Origin: Clostridiales bacterium DTU074
GTDB taxonomy: Bacteria > Bacillota > Clostridia > Caldicoprobacterales > Caldicoprobacteraceae
Length of the DNA: 39,857 nt
Assembly (NCBI GenBank): GCA_001513075.1
Contig: LFSE01000112.1
Location: 1-39,857 of the forward strand
Direction: 5' to 3'
A program made the position numbers and the translations under genes. A model generated the notes under the pieces. The model ran no database searches and was not told the DNA's origin. It saw only the letters and a list, made by a program, of their open reading frames with translations. Shown piece after piece: positions 8,100-15,697 of this stretch (within the stretch, counting starts at the first letter, position 1; each line of letters starts with the position of its first letter).

Positions 8100-8125
8100 G
8101 CTAAGGCATTGTCCTTAGCTTTTTT
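8100..8125 (+). terminator. Rho-independent terminator after mbl
   Basis: GCTAAGG (8100-8106), loop CATTGT, CCTTAGC (8113-8119), then six T. Confidence 0.85.
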
Positions 8126-8136
8126 AACATTTATAC

Positions 8137-8164
8137 TAAAGACCATGGGCGTTTATGACGATAA
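8137..8164 (+). promoter_or_regulatory. Putative sigma-D (sigma-28) promoter of flgF-flgG
   Basis: TAAA (8137-8140) and GACGATAA (8157-8164) fit the flagellar sigma factor consensus TAAA-N15-GCCGATAA except for one base and a spacer of 16 instead of 15. It lies between the mbl terminator and the flagellar rod genes, where such a promoter is expected. Confidence 0.45.
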
Positions 8165-8228
8165 TATTATAAGCAGATCTATTTTGGAGAAGAATATATC
8201 ATATGATGTATAGGGATGGTGGCTGATT

Positions 8229-8981
8229 GTGACACGGGGTTTGTATACCGCCGCTACAGGCATGATCCACCAGGCCAGAAGGCTGGATGTGGTGGCAAAC
8301 AATATATCCAATATCTATACTAACGGTTATAAAAGGGATCAGGTGGTAAGCCGTACATTTAATGAAGAACTGCTGCTCAGGCTGGAGAAGGGGCAGATCT
8401 CATTAGGTCGGCATATAGGGACCGTAAATCACGGAGTTAATGTTGATACGATTTTTACGTCATACCGGCAAGGCACATTGCAACAGACTGGTAAAAACAC
8501 CCATCTGGCTCTCAACGGACCGGGCTTTTTCACTGTTATCACCGATGATGATATGCGATATACACGGGACGGAGGGTTTATGCTGGATAGCTCAGGATAT
8601 CTGGTTACGGAAGACGGCTGGCCTGTAGCCGGGGAGATGGGGCCCGTGTATATAGGTACCGAGAGCTTTGTCGTAGATCCGCTTGGCTACATATTTGTTG
8701 ACGGAGAATATATTGATCGGCTGCAGATAGTTGATTTTGAGAATCCTCAGGCATTAAGAAAGGTGGGGCATAATCTGTTTATAAATTCGGATCCGGAGAA
8801 CCAGGTGCTGGAGTTTGAGGGGGAAGTCATACAGGGTTTTCTGGAAGGCTCCAATGTGGATGCGGTCAGAGAAGTGACTGAAATGATGATGGCCATCCGC
8901 AATTATGAAGCAAATGCCCAGGTTATCAGGATGATTGATGAAAGCCTTGCCAAAACGGTAAACGATATCGGACGGGTATAG
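8229..8981 (+). CDS. flgF: Flagellar basal-body rod protein (FlgF/FlhO type)
   Basis: A component of the flagellar rod, exported through the flagellar type III system without a cleaved signal. The start is GTG 8229, with a weak GGTGG ribosome binding site. The N-terminus (GLYTAATGMIHQARRLDVVANN) and C-terminus (EGSNVDAVREVTEMMMAIRNYEANAQV) carry the two coiled flagellar rod/hook signatures, and the middle has LNGPGFFTV. Length is 250 aa. Eleven nucleotides separate it from the next gene, a paralogue. The location between mbl and fabZ corresponds to flhO of B. subtilis. Confidence 0.93.
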   Translation: MTRGLYTAATGMIHQARRLDVVANNISNIYTNGYKRDQVVSRTFNEELLLRLEKGQISLGRHIGTVNHGVNVDTIFTSYRQGTLQQTGKNTHLALNGPGFFTVITDDDMRYTRDGGFMLDSSGYLVTEDGWPVAGEMGPVYIGTESFVVDPLGYIFVDGEYIDRLQIVDFENPQALRKVGHNLFINSDPENQVLEFEGEVIQGFLEGSNVDAVREVTEMMMAIRNYEANAQVIRMIDESLAKTVNDIGRV

Positions 8982-8991
8982 GGGGAGAGAC

Positions 8992-9717
8992 ATGATCCGC
9001 GCATTGTATAGTTCGGCAGCCTCGATGATGGCTCAACAGCAGAATATGGATATAATCTCAAACAATATAGCCAATATAAATACCGCGGGGTACAAAAAAG
9101 TCAGAGCTACCTTTCAGGATGCTCTGTATTCGGCTATTGAAATACGAGGCGGCGACCAGCAGGCAAATTTGCAAGTTGGAAACGGAAGCAGGCTGGCTGC
9201 CACCCAACGAGATTTTAAACAGGGGGGGCTGCAACAAACCGATCGGCTTCTGGACTTTGCTATTGACGGACCTGGGTTTTTTACTATCCTCCGTCAGGAT
9301 GGGAGCATATGCTATACCCGGGACGGAAGTTTTCGGCTATCCAGCGAGTTTGAGGGCGGTGTGGCTGTAAACCGCATTGTAACTGCGCAGGGCGAATATG
9401 TCCTGGATCGGGACGGGCTGCCTATTCAAGTGGATGATTATGATATGTTGCCCTATCTTTTTGGTATAGTTGACTTCGCAAATCCGGAAGGATTGGAAGC
9501 CATCGGGAACAACCAATTTGTCGGTACTGAAGCCAGCGGGCCTCCCGTATACCTTGATTTTTACAATGTAAAGCAGGGATTTTTGGAGACTTCTAATGTG
9601 GACATGGCTGAAGAGATGACCCAGATGATACTGGCTCAAAGGGTTTATCAACTCAGCTCAAGGGTGTTGCAGGCTGCGGATGAGATGGAACATATAGCTA
9701 ACAACTTAAGGAGGTAG
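8992..9717 (+). CDS. flgG: Flagellar basal-body rod protein (FlgG/FlhP type)
   Basis: The second rod protein, paralogous to the gene before it. GGGGGAGAG is its ribosome binding site. The N-terminus has [22 protein letters not shown], the centre [11 protein letters not shown], and the C-terminus [22 protein letters not shown], the signatures of the FlgG/FlhP family. Length is 241 aa. The location corresponds to flhP in B. subtilis. No other flagellar genes lie in the window, so the main flagellar operon must be elsewhere. Confidence 0.93.
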   Translation: MIRALYSSAASMMAQQQNMDIISNNIANINTAGYKKVRATFQDALYSAIEIRGGDQQANLQVGNGSRLAATQRDFKQGGLQQTDRLLDFAIDGPGFFTILRQDGSICYTRDGSFRLSSEFEGGVAVNRIVTAQGEYVLDRDGLPIQVDDYDMLPYLFGIVDFANPEGLEAIGNNQFVGTEASGPPVYLDFYNVKQGFLETSNVDMAEEMTQMILAQRVYQLSSRVLQAADEMEHIANNLRR

Positions 9718-9719
9718 GC

Positions 9720-10154
9720 ATGGATATTCAGGAAATAATGGAACTTATTCCCCACCGCTACCCATTTTTGCTCATAGATCGGGTTATAGAGCTTATTCCG
9801 GGGGAAAAAGCCGTGGGGATAAAAAACGTAACGGCTAATGAATGGTTTTTTCAGGGACATTTTCCCGGTATGCCTGTAATGCCGGGAGTATTGATTCTGG
9901 AGGCGTTGGCGCAACTGGGAGCGGTTATTGTTCTTCAAGATCAGGATAATAGGGGGAAAATCCCCGTTTTTACCGGAGTGGACAAATTGCGGTTTCGCAG
10001 GCAGGTTGTTCCCGGGGATCAGCTGCGCCTGGAGGCCGAGCTTTATAAGGTAAAGGGCAGGATGGGAAAGGGATTCGTAAGAGCTTTGGTAGAGGATAAA
10101 GTTGCCGTTGAAGGTGAGATCATGTTTGCCCTGATTGAAAGAGAAGAATACTAA
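9720..10154 (+). CDS. fabZ: 3-hydroxyacyl-ACP dehydratase FabZ
   Basis: Dehydrates beta-hydroxyacyl-ACP to trans-2-enoyl-ACP in type II fatty-acid synthesis; a hot-dog-fold enzyme. Catalytic His47 lies in [13 protein letters not shown] and Glu61 in [10 protein letters not shown]. Length is 144 aa, typical. The start lies 2 nt after flgG; AAGGAGG in the end of flgG is the ribosome binding site, so translation may be coupled. In B. subtilis fabZ (ywpB) also lies near flhO-flhP. A terminator follows. Confidence 0.97.
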   Translation: MDIQEIMELIPHRYPFLLIDRVIELIPGEKAVGIKNVTANEWFFQGHFPGMPVMPGVLILEALAQLGAVIVLQDQDNRGKIPVFTGVDKLRFRRQVVPGDQLRLEAELYKVKGRMGKGFVRALVEDKVAVEGEIMFALIEREEY

Positions 10155-10155
10155 A

Positions 10156-10193
10156 GGAGCCTCCGTTTAGGACAGGACGGAGGCTTCTTTTTT
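10156..10193 (+). terminator. Terminator after fabZ
   Basis: A 9-bp perfect stem AGCCTCCGT (10158-10166) / ACGGAGGCT (10177-10185) is followed by TCTTTTTT. It stands between fabZ and the convergent ttcA-like gene, so it may serve both. Confidence 0.85.
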
Positions 10194-10209
10194 ACAATTG
10201 GTTTTGTAT

Positions 10210-10920
10210 CTAGTCCCACAGATTTCTGTTATGCTTGCTTTTAAGGGCTGTTAGCATCTGGTCTCTTATGTTTGGATATGATTTGGCAAGGTTGCGCAAC
10301 AGCTTTTTCATTTCTTCCCGCTCCGTTTTGCCGGCAGCCGGGCAGGGGCTGGAGATAACCGGCAGGTTATGTCGGCGGGCTGCGCCTATTATTTCAGGTT
10401 CGGGAGCATATATCAGGGGGCGGATGAGGGTTATGCCCTTTCGATCGAGGTATGTTACCGGTGAAAAGGTATTAAACCTTCCTTCATGAAAGAGGCTGAG
10501 GAAAAATGTTTCTAAAGCATCGTCCAGATTGTGTCCCAATGCTACTTTTTTGCATCCCAGTTTCAGAGCGGCATCGTGGAGGGCCCCCCGGCGCATCCGG
10601 GCACATAGGGAACAGGGATTTTTTTCCTTTCTTTCTTCGAAAATTATCTTCCCGATAAGAGTGGGCACAACCGTATATGGCACACCCAGTTGGCGGCAAA
10701 ACTCTTCGATGGGGGTAACGTCAAAATTATCAAAGCCCATGGTGAGGGTTATGGCTTCCAGATGATAGGAAACCGGCGAAAAATACTGGTACAGCTTAAG
10801 AGCTTTTAGCAGGGTCAAGCTGTCTTTTCCTCCCGAAATTCCTACTGCGATTCGATCCCCATCCTGAATCATGTTAAAGTCTTCCACCGCTTTTCGAACA
10901 TATCCAAGGACCCTTTTCAT
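10210..10920 (-). CDS. TtcA-like PP-loop ATPase (tRNA 2-thiolation type)
   Basis: An adenylating enzyme of the TtcA/TilS superfamily that probably activates a tRNA base for sulfur insertion. The PP-loop is SGGKDS at residues 29-34. The CxxC pair Cys103/Cys106 (NPCSLCARMRRG) and a later Cys193 (SSPCPAAGKTERE) agree with the [4Fe-4S]-dependent TtcA subgroup rather than with TilS. Length is 236 aa, a little shorter than E. coli TtcA. The substrate in this organism is not determined by the sequence. It is the only minus-strand gene between fabZ and bioY. Its own promoter is seen upstream at 10991-11019. Confidence 0.88.
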   Translation of the reverse strand: MKRVLGYVRKAVEDFNMIQDGDRIAVGISGGKDSLTLLKALKLYQYFSPVSYHLEAITLTMGFDNFDVTPIEEFCRQLGVPYTVVPTLIGKIIFEERKEKNPCSLCARMRRGALHDAALKLGCKKVALGHNLDDALETFFLSLFHEGRFNTFSPVTYLDRKGITLIRPLIYAPEPEIIGAARRHNLPVISSPCPAAGKTEREEMKKLLRNLAKSYPNIRDQMLTALKSKHNRNLWD

Positions 10921-10990
10921 ATCGGTTTCATCCCCCGTATAGCTGTTGTGTATTCCATAAATTCAATGCTTTTCTGTAAAAAGCTTTTTT

Positions 10991-11019
10991 ATTATACCAC
11001 AAGCTTAATATACGGTTAA
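10991..11019 (-). promoter_or_regulatory. Sigma-A promoter of the ttcA-like gene
   Basis: On the minus strand TTAACC (11014-11019), a 17-nt spacer and TATAAT (10991-10996). Confidence 0.6.
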
Positions 11020-11166
11020 GATCATTATAAACAAAAAATTCGCTCTGATGCCGATCCATGATGAAGAAGAATACAGATATTTTTTTATTTTATTGAAATA
11101 ATATTAAAAACGATCCTAAAAAATTGAACAAAATTTTAAAAAATATTCAGTTTCACTGTGAATTTG

Positions 11167-11175
11167 TGATATAAT
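11167..11175 (+). promoter_or_regulatory. Extended -10 promoter of purR
   Basis: TGATATAAT is a perfect extended -10. The -35 is weak (TTCAGT at 11146-11151, 18-nt spacer). Transcription would begin near 11182, which excludes the upstream in-frame TTG at 11179 as a start codon. Confidence 0.6.
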
Positions 11176-11189
11176 CTATTGATGAAAAG

Positions 11190-11209
11190 TTTGCCCGGCA
11201 ATGGGCAAA
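11190..11209 (+). promoter_or_regulatory. Inverted repeat in the purR leader
   Basis: TTTGCCC (11190-11196) and GGGCAAA (11203-11209) flank a 6-nt loop, between the predicted transcription start and the ribosome binding site GAGGGTGG (11217-11224). It could be an operator or an mRNA hairpin; it has no T-run and is not a terminator. Confidence 0.4.
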
Positions 11210-11229
11210 ATAATTTGAGGGTGGTAGCC

Positions 11230-12054
11230 ATGGACAGGATGAGCAGAAGCGAACGGATCGGTGTTATGACAAAAATACTGCTGGATCAGCCCAACCAGAT
11301 ATACACGCTGAATTTTTTCAGTGAACTCTTTGGAGTAGCCAAATCGACTGTTAGCGATGATATTGTACTGCTGCGCCGCGCACTTGACACCTTTGACCTG
11401 GGGACGTTGGAAACGGTTGTGGGAGCGGCAGGCGGCGTAAAATATATACCTCGGCCTGGCAGAAATCGGATTTCCGAATTTATCCTTATGCTGTGCGATA
11501 AATTATCTGACCCCCATCGGATTCTGCCAGGCGGATTTTTATATATGACCGATCTGTTGTTCATGCCCCATATAGCTGAAAGGGTAGGAGAGATCATGGC
11601 CTATAAATTTAACGATGCCCAGCCCGATTTTGTCATAACGGTGGAAACCAAAGGAATACCCATTGCCTTGATGACCGGAAAAGCCCTTAACTGTCCGGTT
11701 GTTATTGCAAGGAGGGACAGCAAGGTTACCGAGGGTTCTGTGGTTACCATAAATTACGTTTCAGCTTCCTCAAAAAGGATTCAAACCATGTCCCTGGCCA
11801 GAAGGGCAGTCAGACAGGGGCAGCGGGCCCTGATAGTGGATGATTTTATGAAGGGCGGAGGTACGGCGAAGGGAATGATAGATCTGCTGGGGGAGTTCGG
11901 GGTTGATATAGCCGGAGTTGGAGTTATGATTGCTACTCAGCAACCCGAAGAGAAAATGGTGGAAAACTATGTGTCTCTTATTGAATTGAAACAGGTGGAT
12001 GAAAGCGGCCGTAAGGTAATATTGGAACCGGCAGCCTGGATATTAAACGGGTAA
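11230..12054 (+). CDS. purR: Purine operon repressor PurR (PRPP-responsive)
   Basis: A repressor of purine synthesis genes; PRPP is the inducer. An N-terminal winged helix (about 1-75, ending AAGGVKYIPRP) precedes a phosphoribosyltransferase-like domain with the PRPP motif DDFMKGGGT at 204-212 and the conserved MSLARRAVRQGQ and TEGSVVTINYVS segments. The start ATG 11230 is chosen for its GAGGGTGG ribosome binding site. Length is 274 aa, close to the B. subtilis protein. As in B. subtilis, it stands immediately upstream of spoVG-glmU-prs, and prs makes its effector. Confidence 0.95.
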   Translation: MDRMSRSERIGVMTKILLDQPNQIYTLNFFSELFGVAKSTVSDDIVLLRRALDTFDLGTLETVVGAAGGVKYIPRPGRNRISEFILMLCDKLSDPHRILPGGFLYMTDLLFMPHIAERVGEIMAYKFNDAQPDFVITVETKGIPIALMTGKALNCPVVIARRDSKVTEGSVVTINYVSASSKRIQTMSLARRAVRQGQRALIVDDFMKGGGTAKGMIDLLGEFGVDIAGVGVMIATQQPEEKMVENYVSLIELKQVDESGRKVILEPAAWILNG

Positions 12055-12087
12055 CTTTATTTTTCTTCATATTTTTTATAAAAAAGA

Positions 12088-12116
12088 GAAGGACAAAGCA
12101 TTTTTTTAGCGAATAT
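12088..12116 (+). promoter_or_regulatory. Putative sigma-H promoter of spoVG
   Basis: GAAGGACAA, an 11-nt spacer and AGCGAATAT fit the sigma-H consensus at every position but one. In B. subtilis spoVG is the classical sigma-H-controlled gene, so the function is expected. Confidence 0.75.
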
Positions 12117-12160
12117 ATATATGCATTCTTTGTTTATGAACTGGAAGGTGGTGAACCTGA

Positions 12161-12421
12161 ATGAATGTGACCGATGTTCGAGTTCGGAAGATAAATAGCG
12201 AGGGGAAAATGAAGGCGGTTGCCTCTGTTACCTTTGATGACGAATTCGTGGTTCACGACATCAAGGTAATAGAGGGTCAGAGTGGCATGTTTATAGCCAT
12301 GCCCAGCCGGAAGACTCCCGATGGCGAATATCGGGATATTGCCCATCCTATAAATTCCGAAACGCGGACAAAGCTCCAGACGCTCATTTTGGAAAAATAT
12401 AATGAAATGAGCGAAGAATAA
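12161..12421 (+). CDS. spoVG: SpoVG regulatory protein
   Basis: A small nucleic-acid-binding protein that affects asymmetric septation and gene expression in Bacillus and relatives. It starts at ATG 12161 behind GGAAGGTGGTGA. The 86-aa sequence starts [19 protein letters not shown] and contains [11 protein letters not shown] and [18 protein letters not shown], the SpoVG signatures. It is monocistronic, between a sigma-H-like promoter and a strong palindromic terminator. Confidence 0.97.
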   Translation: MNVTDVRVRKINSEGKMKAVASVTFDDEFVVHDIKVIEGQSGMFIAMPSRKTPDGEYRDIAHPINSETRTKLQTLILEKYNEMSEE

Positions 12422-12457
12422 GCTTTAAAGGAGAGCCTAGGCTCTCCTTTAAAGCTT
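12420..12457 (+). terminator. Terminator of spoVG: 38-bp perfect palindrome
   Basis: AAGCTTTAAAGGAGAGCCT is followed at once by its exact reverse complement (12439-12457), without any mismatch. The first arm begins on the last base of the stop codon. The tail GTTTTAAGTTT is a poor T-run, so this could also be a stabilising hairpin. Confidence 0.75.
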
Positions 12458-12547
12458 GTTTTAAGTTTGTCGGAATGAGTCGCATATGGTTTTGTTTTAG
12501 CCCTCCACGTGAATAATGGTGGCAACGCTGGTGGGCATATGGCGATC

Positions 12548-12575
12548 TTGCTTTATTTCCTGCGTATTGTATAAT
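12548..12575 (+). promoter_or_regulatory. Sigma-A promoter of glmU-prs
   Basis: TTGCTT (12548-12553), a 16-nt spacer and TATAAT (12570-12575). It implies an mRNA leader of about 145 nt before glmU. Confidence 0.6.
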
Positions 12576-12581
12576 ATTTAT

Positions 12582-12717
12582 GGGATAAAAGCGAGTTAAA
12601 CCGACAGGACCGATATGGCCTGGATAAGGTAAGGCGCAGGCGCTTTTGGCCAATTCCACAGCTCCATGATAATGCTATTTTTTACAAATAGAAACGTGGA
12701 GATGTCACGTAAAGGAG
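12582..12717 (+). promoter_or_regulatory. Structured glmU mRNA leader
   Basis: The leader can close a domain with AAAAGCG (12587-12593) / CGCTTTT (12641-12647), with an inner CAGG/CCTG hairpin (12605-12622). A second hairpin CTATTT/AAATAG (12675-12691) and a third ACGTG/CACGT (12694-12710) follow, the last touching the ribosome binding site AAAGGAG (12711-12717). It does not match any riboswitch I can recall. Confidence 0.35.
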
Positions 12718-12725
12718 TATAGAGT

Positions 12726-14120
12726 ATGAACAAGTGCGCTGTCGTTGTTATTCTCGCCGCAGGTGAAGGCACCAGGATGAAGTCCGCAAAAGCCAAGGTA
12801 ATGCATAAGGTTTGCGGTTATCCGATAATTGAACATGTGGTAAGAACCGCTGAAGAGATATCCGAATCACTCCCTGTTGTAGTAGTGGGGCACCGGGCTG
12901 AACAGATTGAACAGTATCTTGGACAGAGGGTCAGGTATGCCTATCAGGCTCAGCGATTGGGAACCGGACACGCGGTTATGGTTGCCCGGCCTGTTCTGGA
13001 AAAAACAGACGGTTATGTGGTTGTAGTGGCGGGAGATATTCCCCTGATACGCAGCTGTACGCTTCAGAAGATGGTGAGATTTGCTTATGAAGGCCGATAC
13101 GATGCGGTTGCTCTTTCGGCCATTTTGGAAGATCCAACCGGCTATGGACGGATAATCAGGGATGATGCAGGTGATTTGGAAAGAATTGTGGAGCACAAAG
13201 ACGCCACCGATGAACAGCGGCAGGTAAAGGAAATCAATGTATCAGCTTATTGTTTTAACATACGGGCGCTTTTAGCCAGCCTTGACGGTTTGGACAATCA
13301 CAATACCCAGGGAGAATATTATTTAACTGATGTGATTCACATAATGAAGGAACGTGGCAACAGGGTAGGAGCATTTGTAACTTGGGATGCGGATGAGGTA
13401 TTGGGCATAAATACCAGAGTACAGCTGGCTGAGGTTGAGCAAAAGATGCGGCAGAGGATAAACCGCCGTCATATGGAAAATGGCGTGACATTGATTGATC
13501 CCAACAATACCTATATTGAACCCGATGTAGTCATCGGATGCGATACGATTATATACCCGGGCAATGTATTGGAAGGGAGAACTGTCATCGGAGAAGAATG
13601 TATATTGTATCCCAACAGCCGCATAGTCAACTCGCTTATTGGAAACAGAACCCAGATACAGGCCTCGGTCATATTGGACAGCAAAATAGGGGACGAAACA
13701 ACGGTAGGTCCTTATGCATACATCCGTCCGGGCAGTGATATCGGGAACGAGGTGAGAATCGGGGACTTTGTTGAGATAAAGAATTCCTCGATAGGGGATG
13801 GTTCCAAGGTTTCTCATCTGAGTTATGTTGGCGATGGAAGCATTGGCAGGGATGTCAATATAGGATGTGGTACGGTATTTGTTAATTATGACGGCCTGAA
13901 AAAACACAGGGCTGTGGTCGAGGATAATGCCTTTATAGGCTGTAATGTCAATTTGATTGCTCCGGTTACAATCAGGAAAGGAGCATACATTGCCGCCGGC
14001 TCTACCATTACGGAAGAAGTTCCTGAAAAGGCGCTGGCCATAGCAAGAGCACGGCAGGTAAATAAGGAAGGCTGGGTTGAGAGGCGGCAATTGAAGAAGA
14101 AAGGAGAAGGGGATAAATGA
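12726..14120 (+). CDS. glmU: Bifunctional GlmU: glucosamine-1-P acetyltransferase / UDP-GlcNAc pyrophosphorylase
   Basis: Makes UDP-N-acetylglucosamine for peptidoglycan. The N-terminal nucleotidyltransferase (about 1-230) starts with [18 protein letters not shown], and the C-terminal left-handed beta-helix (about 250-440) has the hexapeptide repeats and the active region [20 protein letters not shown] plus [12 protein letters not shown]. Length is 464 aa, normal. The start ATG 12726 follows AAAGGAG. It overlaps prs by 4 nt (ATGA), so the two are translationally coupled. The order glmU-prs is that of B. subtilis gcaD-prs. Confidence 0.97.
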   Translation: MNKCAVVVILAAGEGTRMKSAKAKVMHKVCGYPIIEHVVRTAEEISESLPVVVVGHRAEQIEQYLGQRVRYAYQAQRLGTGHAVMVARPVLEKTDGYVVVVAGDIPLIRSCTLQKMVRFAYEGRYDAVALSAILEDPTGYGRIIRDDAGDLERIVEHKDATDEQRQVKEINVSAYCFNIRALLASLDGLDNHNTQGEYYLTDVIHIMKERGNRVGAFVTWDADEVLGINTRVQLAEVEQKMRQRINRRHMENGVTLIDPNNTYIEPDVVIGCDTIIYPGNVLEGRTVIGEECILYPNSRIVNSLIGNRTQIQASVILDSKIGDETTVGPYAYIRPGSDIGNEVRIGDFVEIKNSSIGDGSKVSHLSYVGDGSIGRDVNIGCGTVFVNYDGLKKHRAVVEDNAFIGCNVNLIAPVTIRKGAYIAAGSTITEEVPEKALAIARARQVNKEGWVERRQLKKKGEGDK

Positions 14121-15070
14121 TTACCCATGGTACGGGTATTAAAATCTTTACCGGTAATTCAAACCCGGAGCTGGCAAAGGAGATTGCCAAATACCTGGGT
14201 GTTCGGTTGGGGGATTCTCAGGTGGGAACTTTCAGCGATGGGGAAATCTGCGTTAACATATACGAGACGGTTAGGGGTGCGGATGTTTTTGTCATTCAAT
14301 CGGTGTGCCATCCGGTCAACGATAATCTTATGGAATTGTTGATAATGATTGATGCCTTCAAAAGGGCTTCAGCCGGTCGTATTACCGCCGTGATACCATA
14401 CTATGGCTATGCCAGGCAGGATCGGAAGGCAAAGGCACGGGAGCCTATAACGGCAAAACTTGTGGCCAATCTTATCACCAGTGCAGGTGCAGATCGGGTG
14501 CTTACCATGGATTTGCATGCCCCCCAAATTCAGGGTTTCTTTGATATTCCGTTGGATCATCTTTTGGGTCTACCCATATTGGCAAAGCATTTTGTGGAAC
14601 GGGGTTTTGAAGGGGAAGGTACTGTCGTGGTTTCTCCCGATGTTGGCAATGTTACTACGGCAAGAAGGTTTGCCAACCGGTTAAATGCATCATTGGCCAT
14701 TGTTGACAAGCGCAGGCCTAAGGCCAATGTATCTGAAGTCATGAATATAATTGGAGAATTTAAGGGAAAGCGGGCTATACTGATCGATGATATTATTGAT
14801 ACGGCAGGAACCATAACGCAGGCAGCAGCTGAGCTCAAAAAAAATGGCGCTACTGAAATATATGCTTGCTGTACCCACGGCGTGCTGTCAGGGCCTGCCA
14901 TCGAAAGGATAAAGAACTCTCCGATAAAAGAGTTGATCATCACCAATACCATTCCATTGCCTCCGGAAAAACGGATTGAAAAAATTAAAATTCTTTCGGT
15001 AGCTCCTCTTTTTGCCGAGGCTATTGATAGAATTTATGAAGACATTGCGGTTAGCCCTTTGTTTGAATAG
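14117..15070 (+). CDS. prs: Ribose-phosphate pyrophosphokinase (PRPP synthetase)
   Basis: Makes PRPP from ribose-5-phosphate and ATP, feeding purine, pyrimidine, His and Trp synthesis and acting as effector of PurR. Motifs are [29 protein letters not shown] (the flexible ATP loop), the catalytic [15 protein letters not shown], and the PRPP loop [12 protein letters not shown]. The segment usually DHGGVTRA reads DVGNVTTA here. Length is 317 aa, as usual. It begins within the glmU stop codon. Confidence 0.97.
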   Translation: MITHGTGIKIFTGNSNPELAKEIAKYLGVRLGDSQVGTFSDGEICVNIYETVRGADVFVIQSVCHPVNDNLMELLIMIDAFKRASAGRITAVIPYYGYARQDRKAKAREPITAKLVANLITSAGADRVLTMDLHAPQIQGFFDIPLDHLLGLPILAKHFVERGFEGEGTVVVSPDVGNVTTARRFANRLNASLAIVDKRRPKANVSEVMNIIGEFKGKRAILIDDIIDTAGTITQAAAELKKNGATEIYACCTHGVLSGPAIERIKNSPIKELIITNTIPLPPEKRIEKIKILSVAPLFAEAIDRIYEDIAVSPLFE

Positions 15071-15094
15071 CATTTGAATCAAGGTGAGAAGCTG

Positions 15095-15655
15095 ATGTAT
15101 ATCATTGCAGGACTGGGCAATCCGGGAGCCAAATATAGCGGTACGCGGCATAATACGGGCTTTATGGCGCTTGATATGATTTCCCGGGAATTTGGCATAA
15201 AAATAAACAGGATAAAATACAAGGCTATCATTGGAGAAGGCACTATTGGCGGACAGGATGTGGTACTGGCTAAACCCCAGACATATATGAACTTAAGCGG
15301 ATTAAGCATTTTGGATTTGGTTTCAGCTTACAAGGTAGAGCCGTCAAGGCTGATTGTAATCTATGACGATATCGATTTGGGCCTGGGCGTATTACGGATA
15401 CGTCCTTCGGGAAGTGCGGGTACCCATAACGGTATGCGTTCTATAGTATATCAGCTTCGAACAGAAAACTTTCCCCGTGTTCGCCTTGGTATAGGCTCTC
15501 CGCCCGAGGGAGTGGATCTGGTCAACTACGTCCTGTCACCCTTTAGTAAGGAGGAGATGCCCGTTATTTTGGAAGCCTGTCAAAGAGCTGTAAAAGGCGT
15601 GGAACTCATTCTCACAAGGGGTATACAGGAGGCCATGAGCAGATATAATGGATAA
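15095..15655 (+). CDS. pth: Peptidyl-tRNA hydrolase
   Basis: Hydrolyses peptidyl-tRNA released from stalled ribosomes. It is known as spoVC in B. subtilis and lies at the same place, between prs and mfd. The start is ATG 15095 with AAGGTGAG upstream, since the family begins with M-x-IIAGLGNPG; the in-frame TTG at 15074 is rejected. Catalytic residues are Asn9, His19 in GTRHNTGF and Asp92 in IYDDIDL. Length is 186 aa. Confidence 0.96.
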   Translation: MYIIAGLGNPGAKYSGTRHNTGFMALDMISREFGIKINRIKYKAIIGEGTIGGQDVVLAKPQTYMNLSGLSILDLVSAYKVEPSRLIVIYDDIDLGLGVLRIRPSGSAGTHNGMRSIVYQLRTENFPRVRLGIGSPPEGVDLVNYVLSPFSKEEMPVILEACQRAVKGVELILTRGIQEAMSRYNG

Positions 15656-15697
15656 AGATACAATTGTTACAATTACAAAAGCATGGAACAATAAACG

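Larger units (their letters stand above)
10921..11229. other. Divergent promoter region between the ttcA-like gene and purR
   Basis: AT-rich, non-coding. It holds the minus-strand promoter of the ttcA-like gene, a long AT tract (about 11075-11145) that could serve as an UP element, the extended -10 of purR, and an inverted repeat in the purR leader. Confidence 0.7.

Noticed and set aside
13323-14090. A 255-aa minus-strand open frame opposite glmU
   Set aside because: Antisense to the hexapeptide repeat part of glmU; repeats there keep the opposite frame open.
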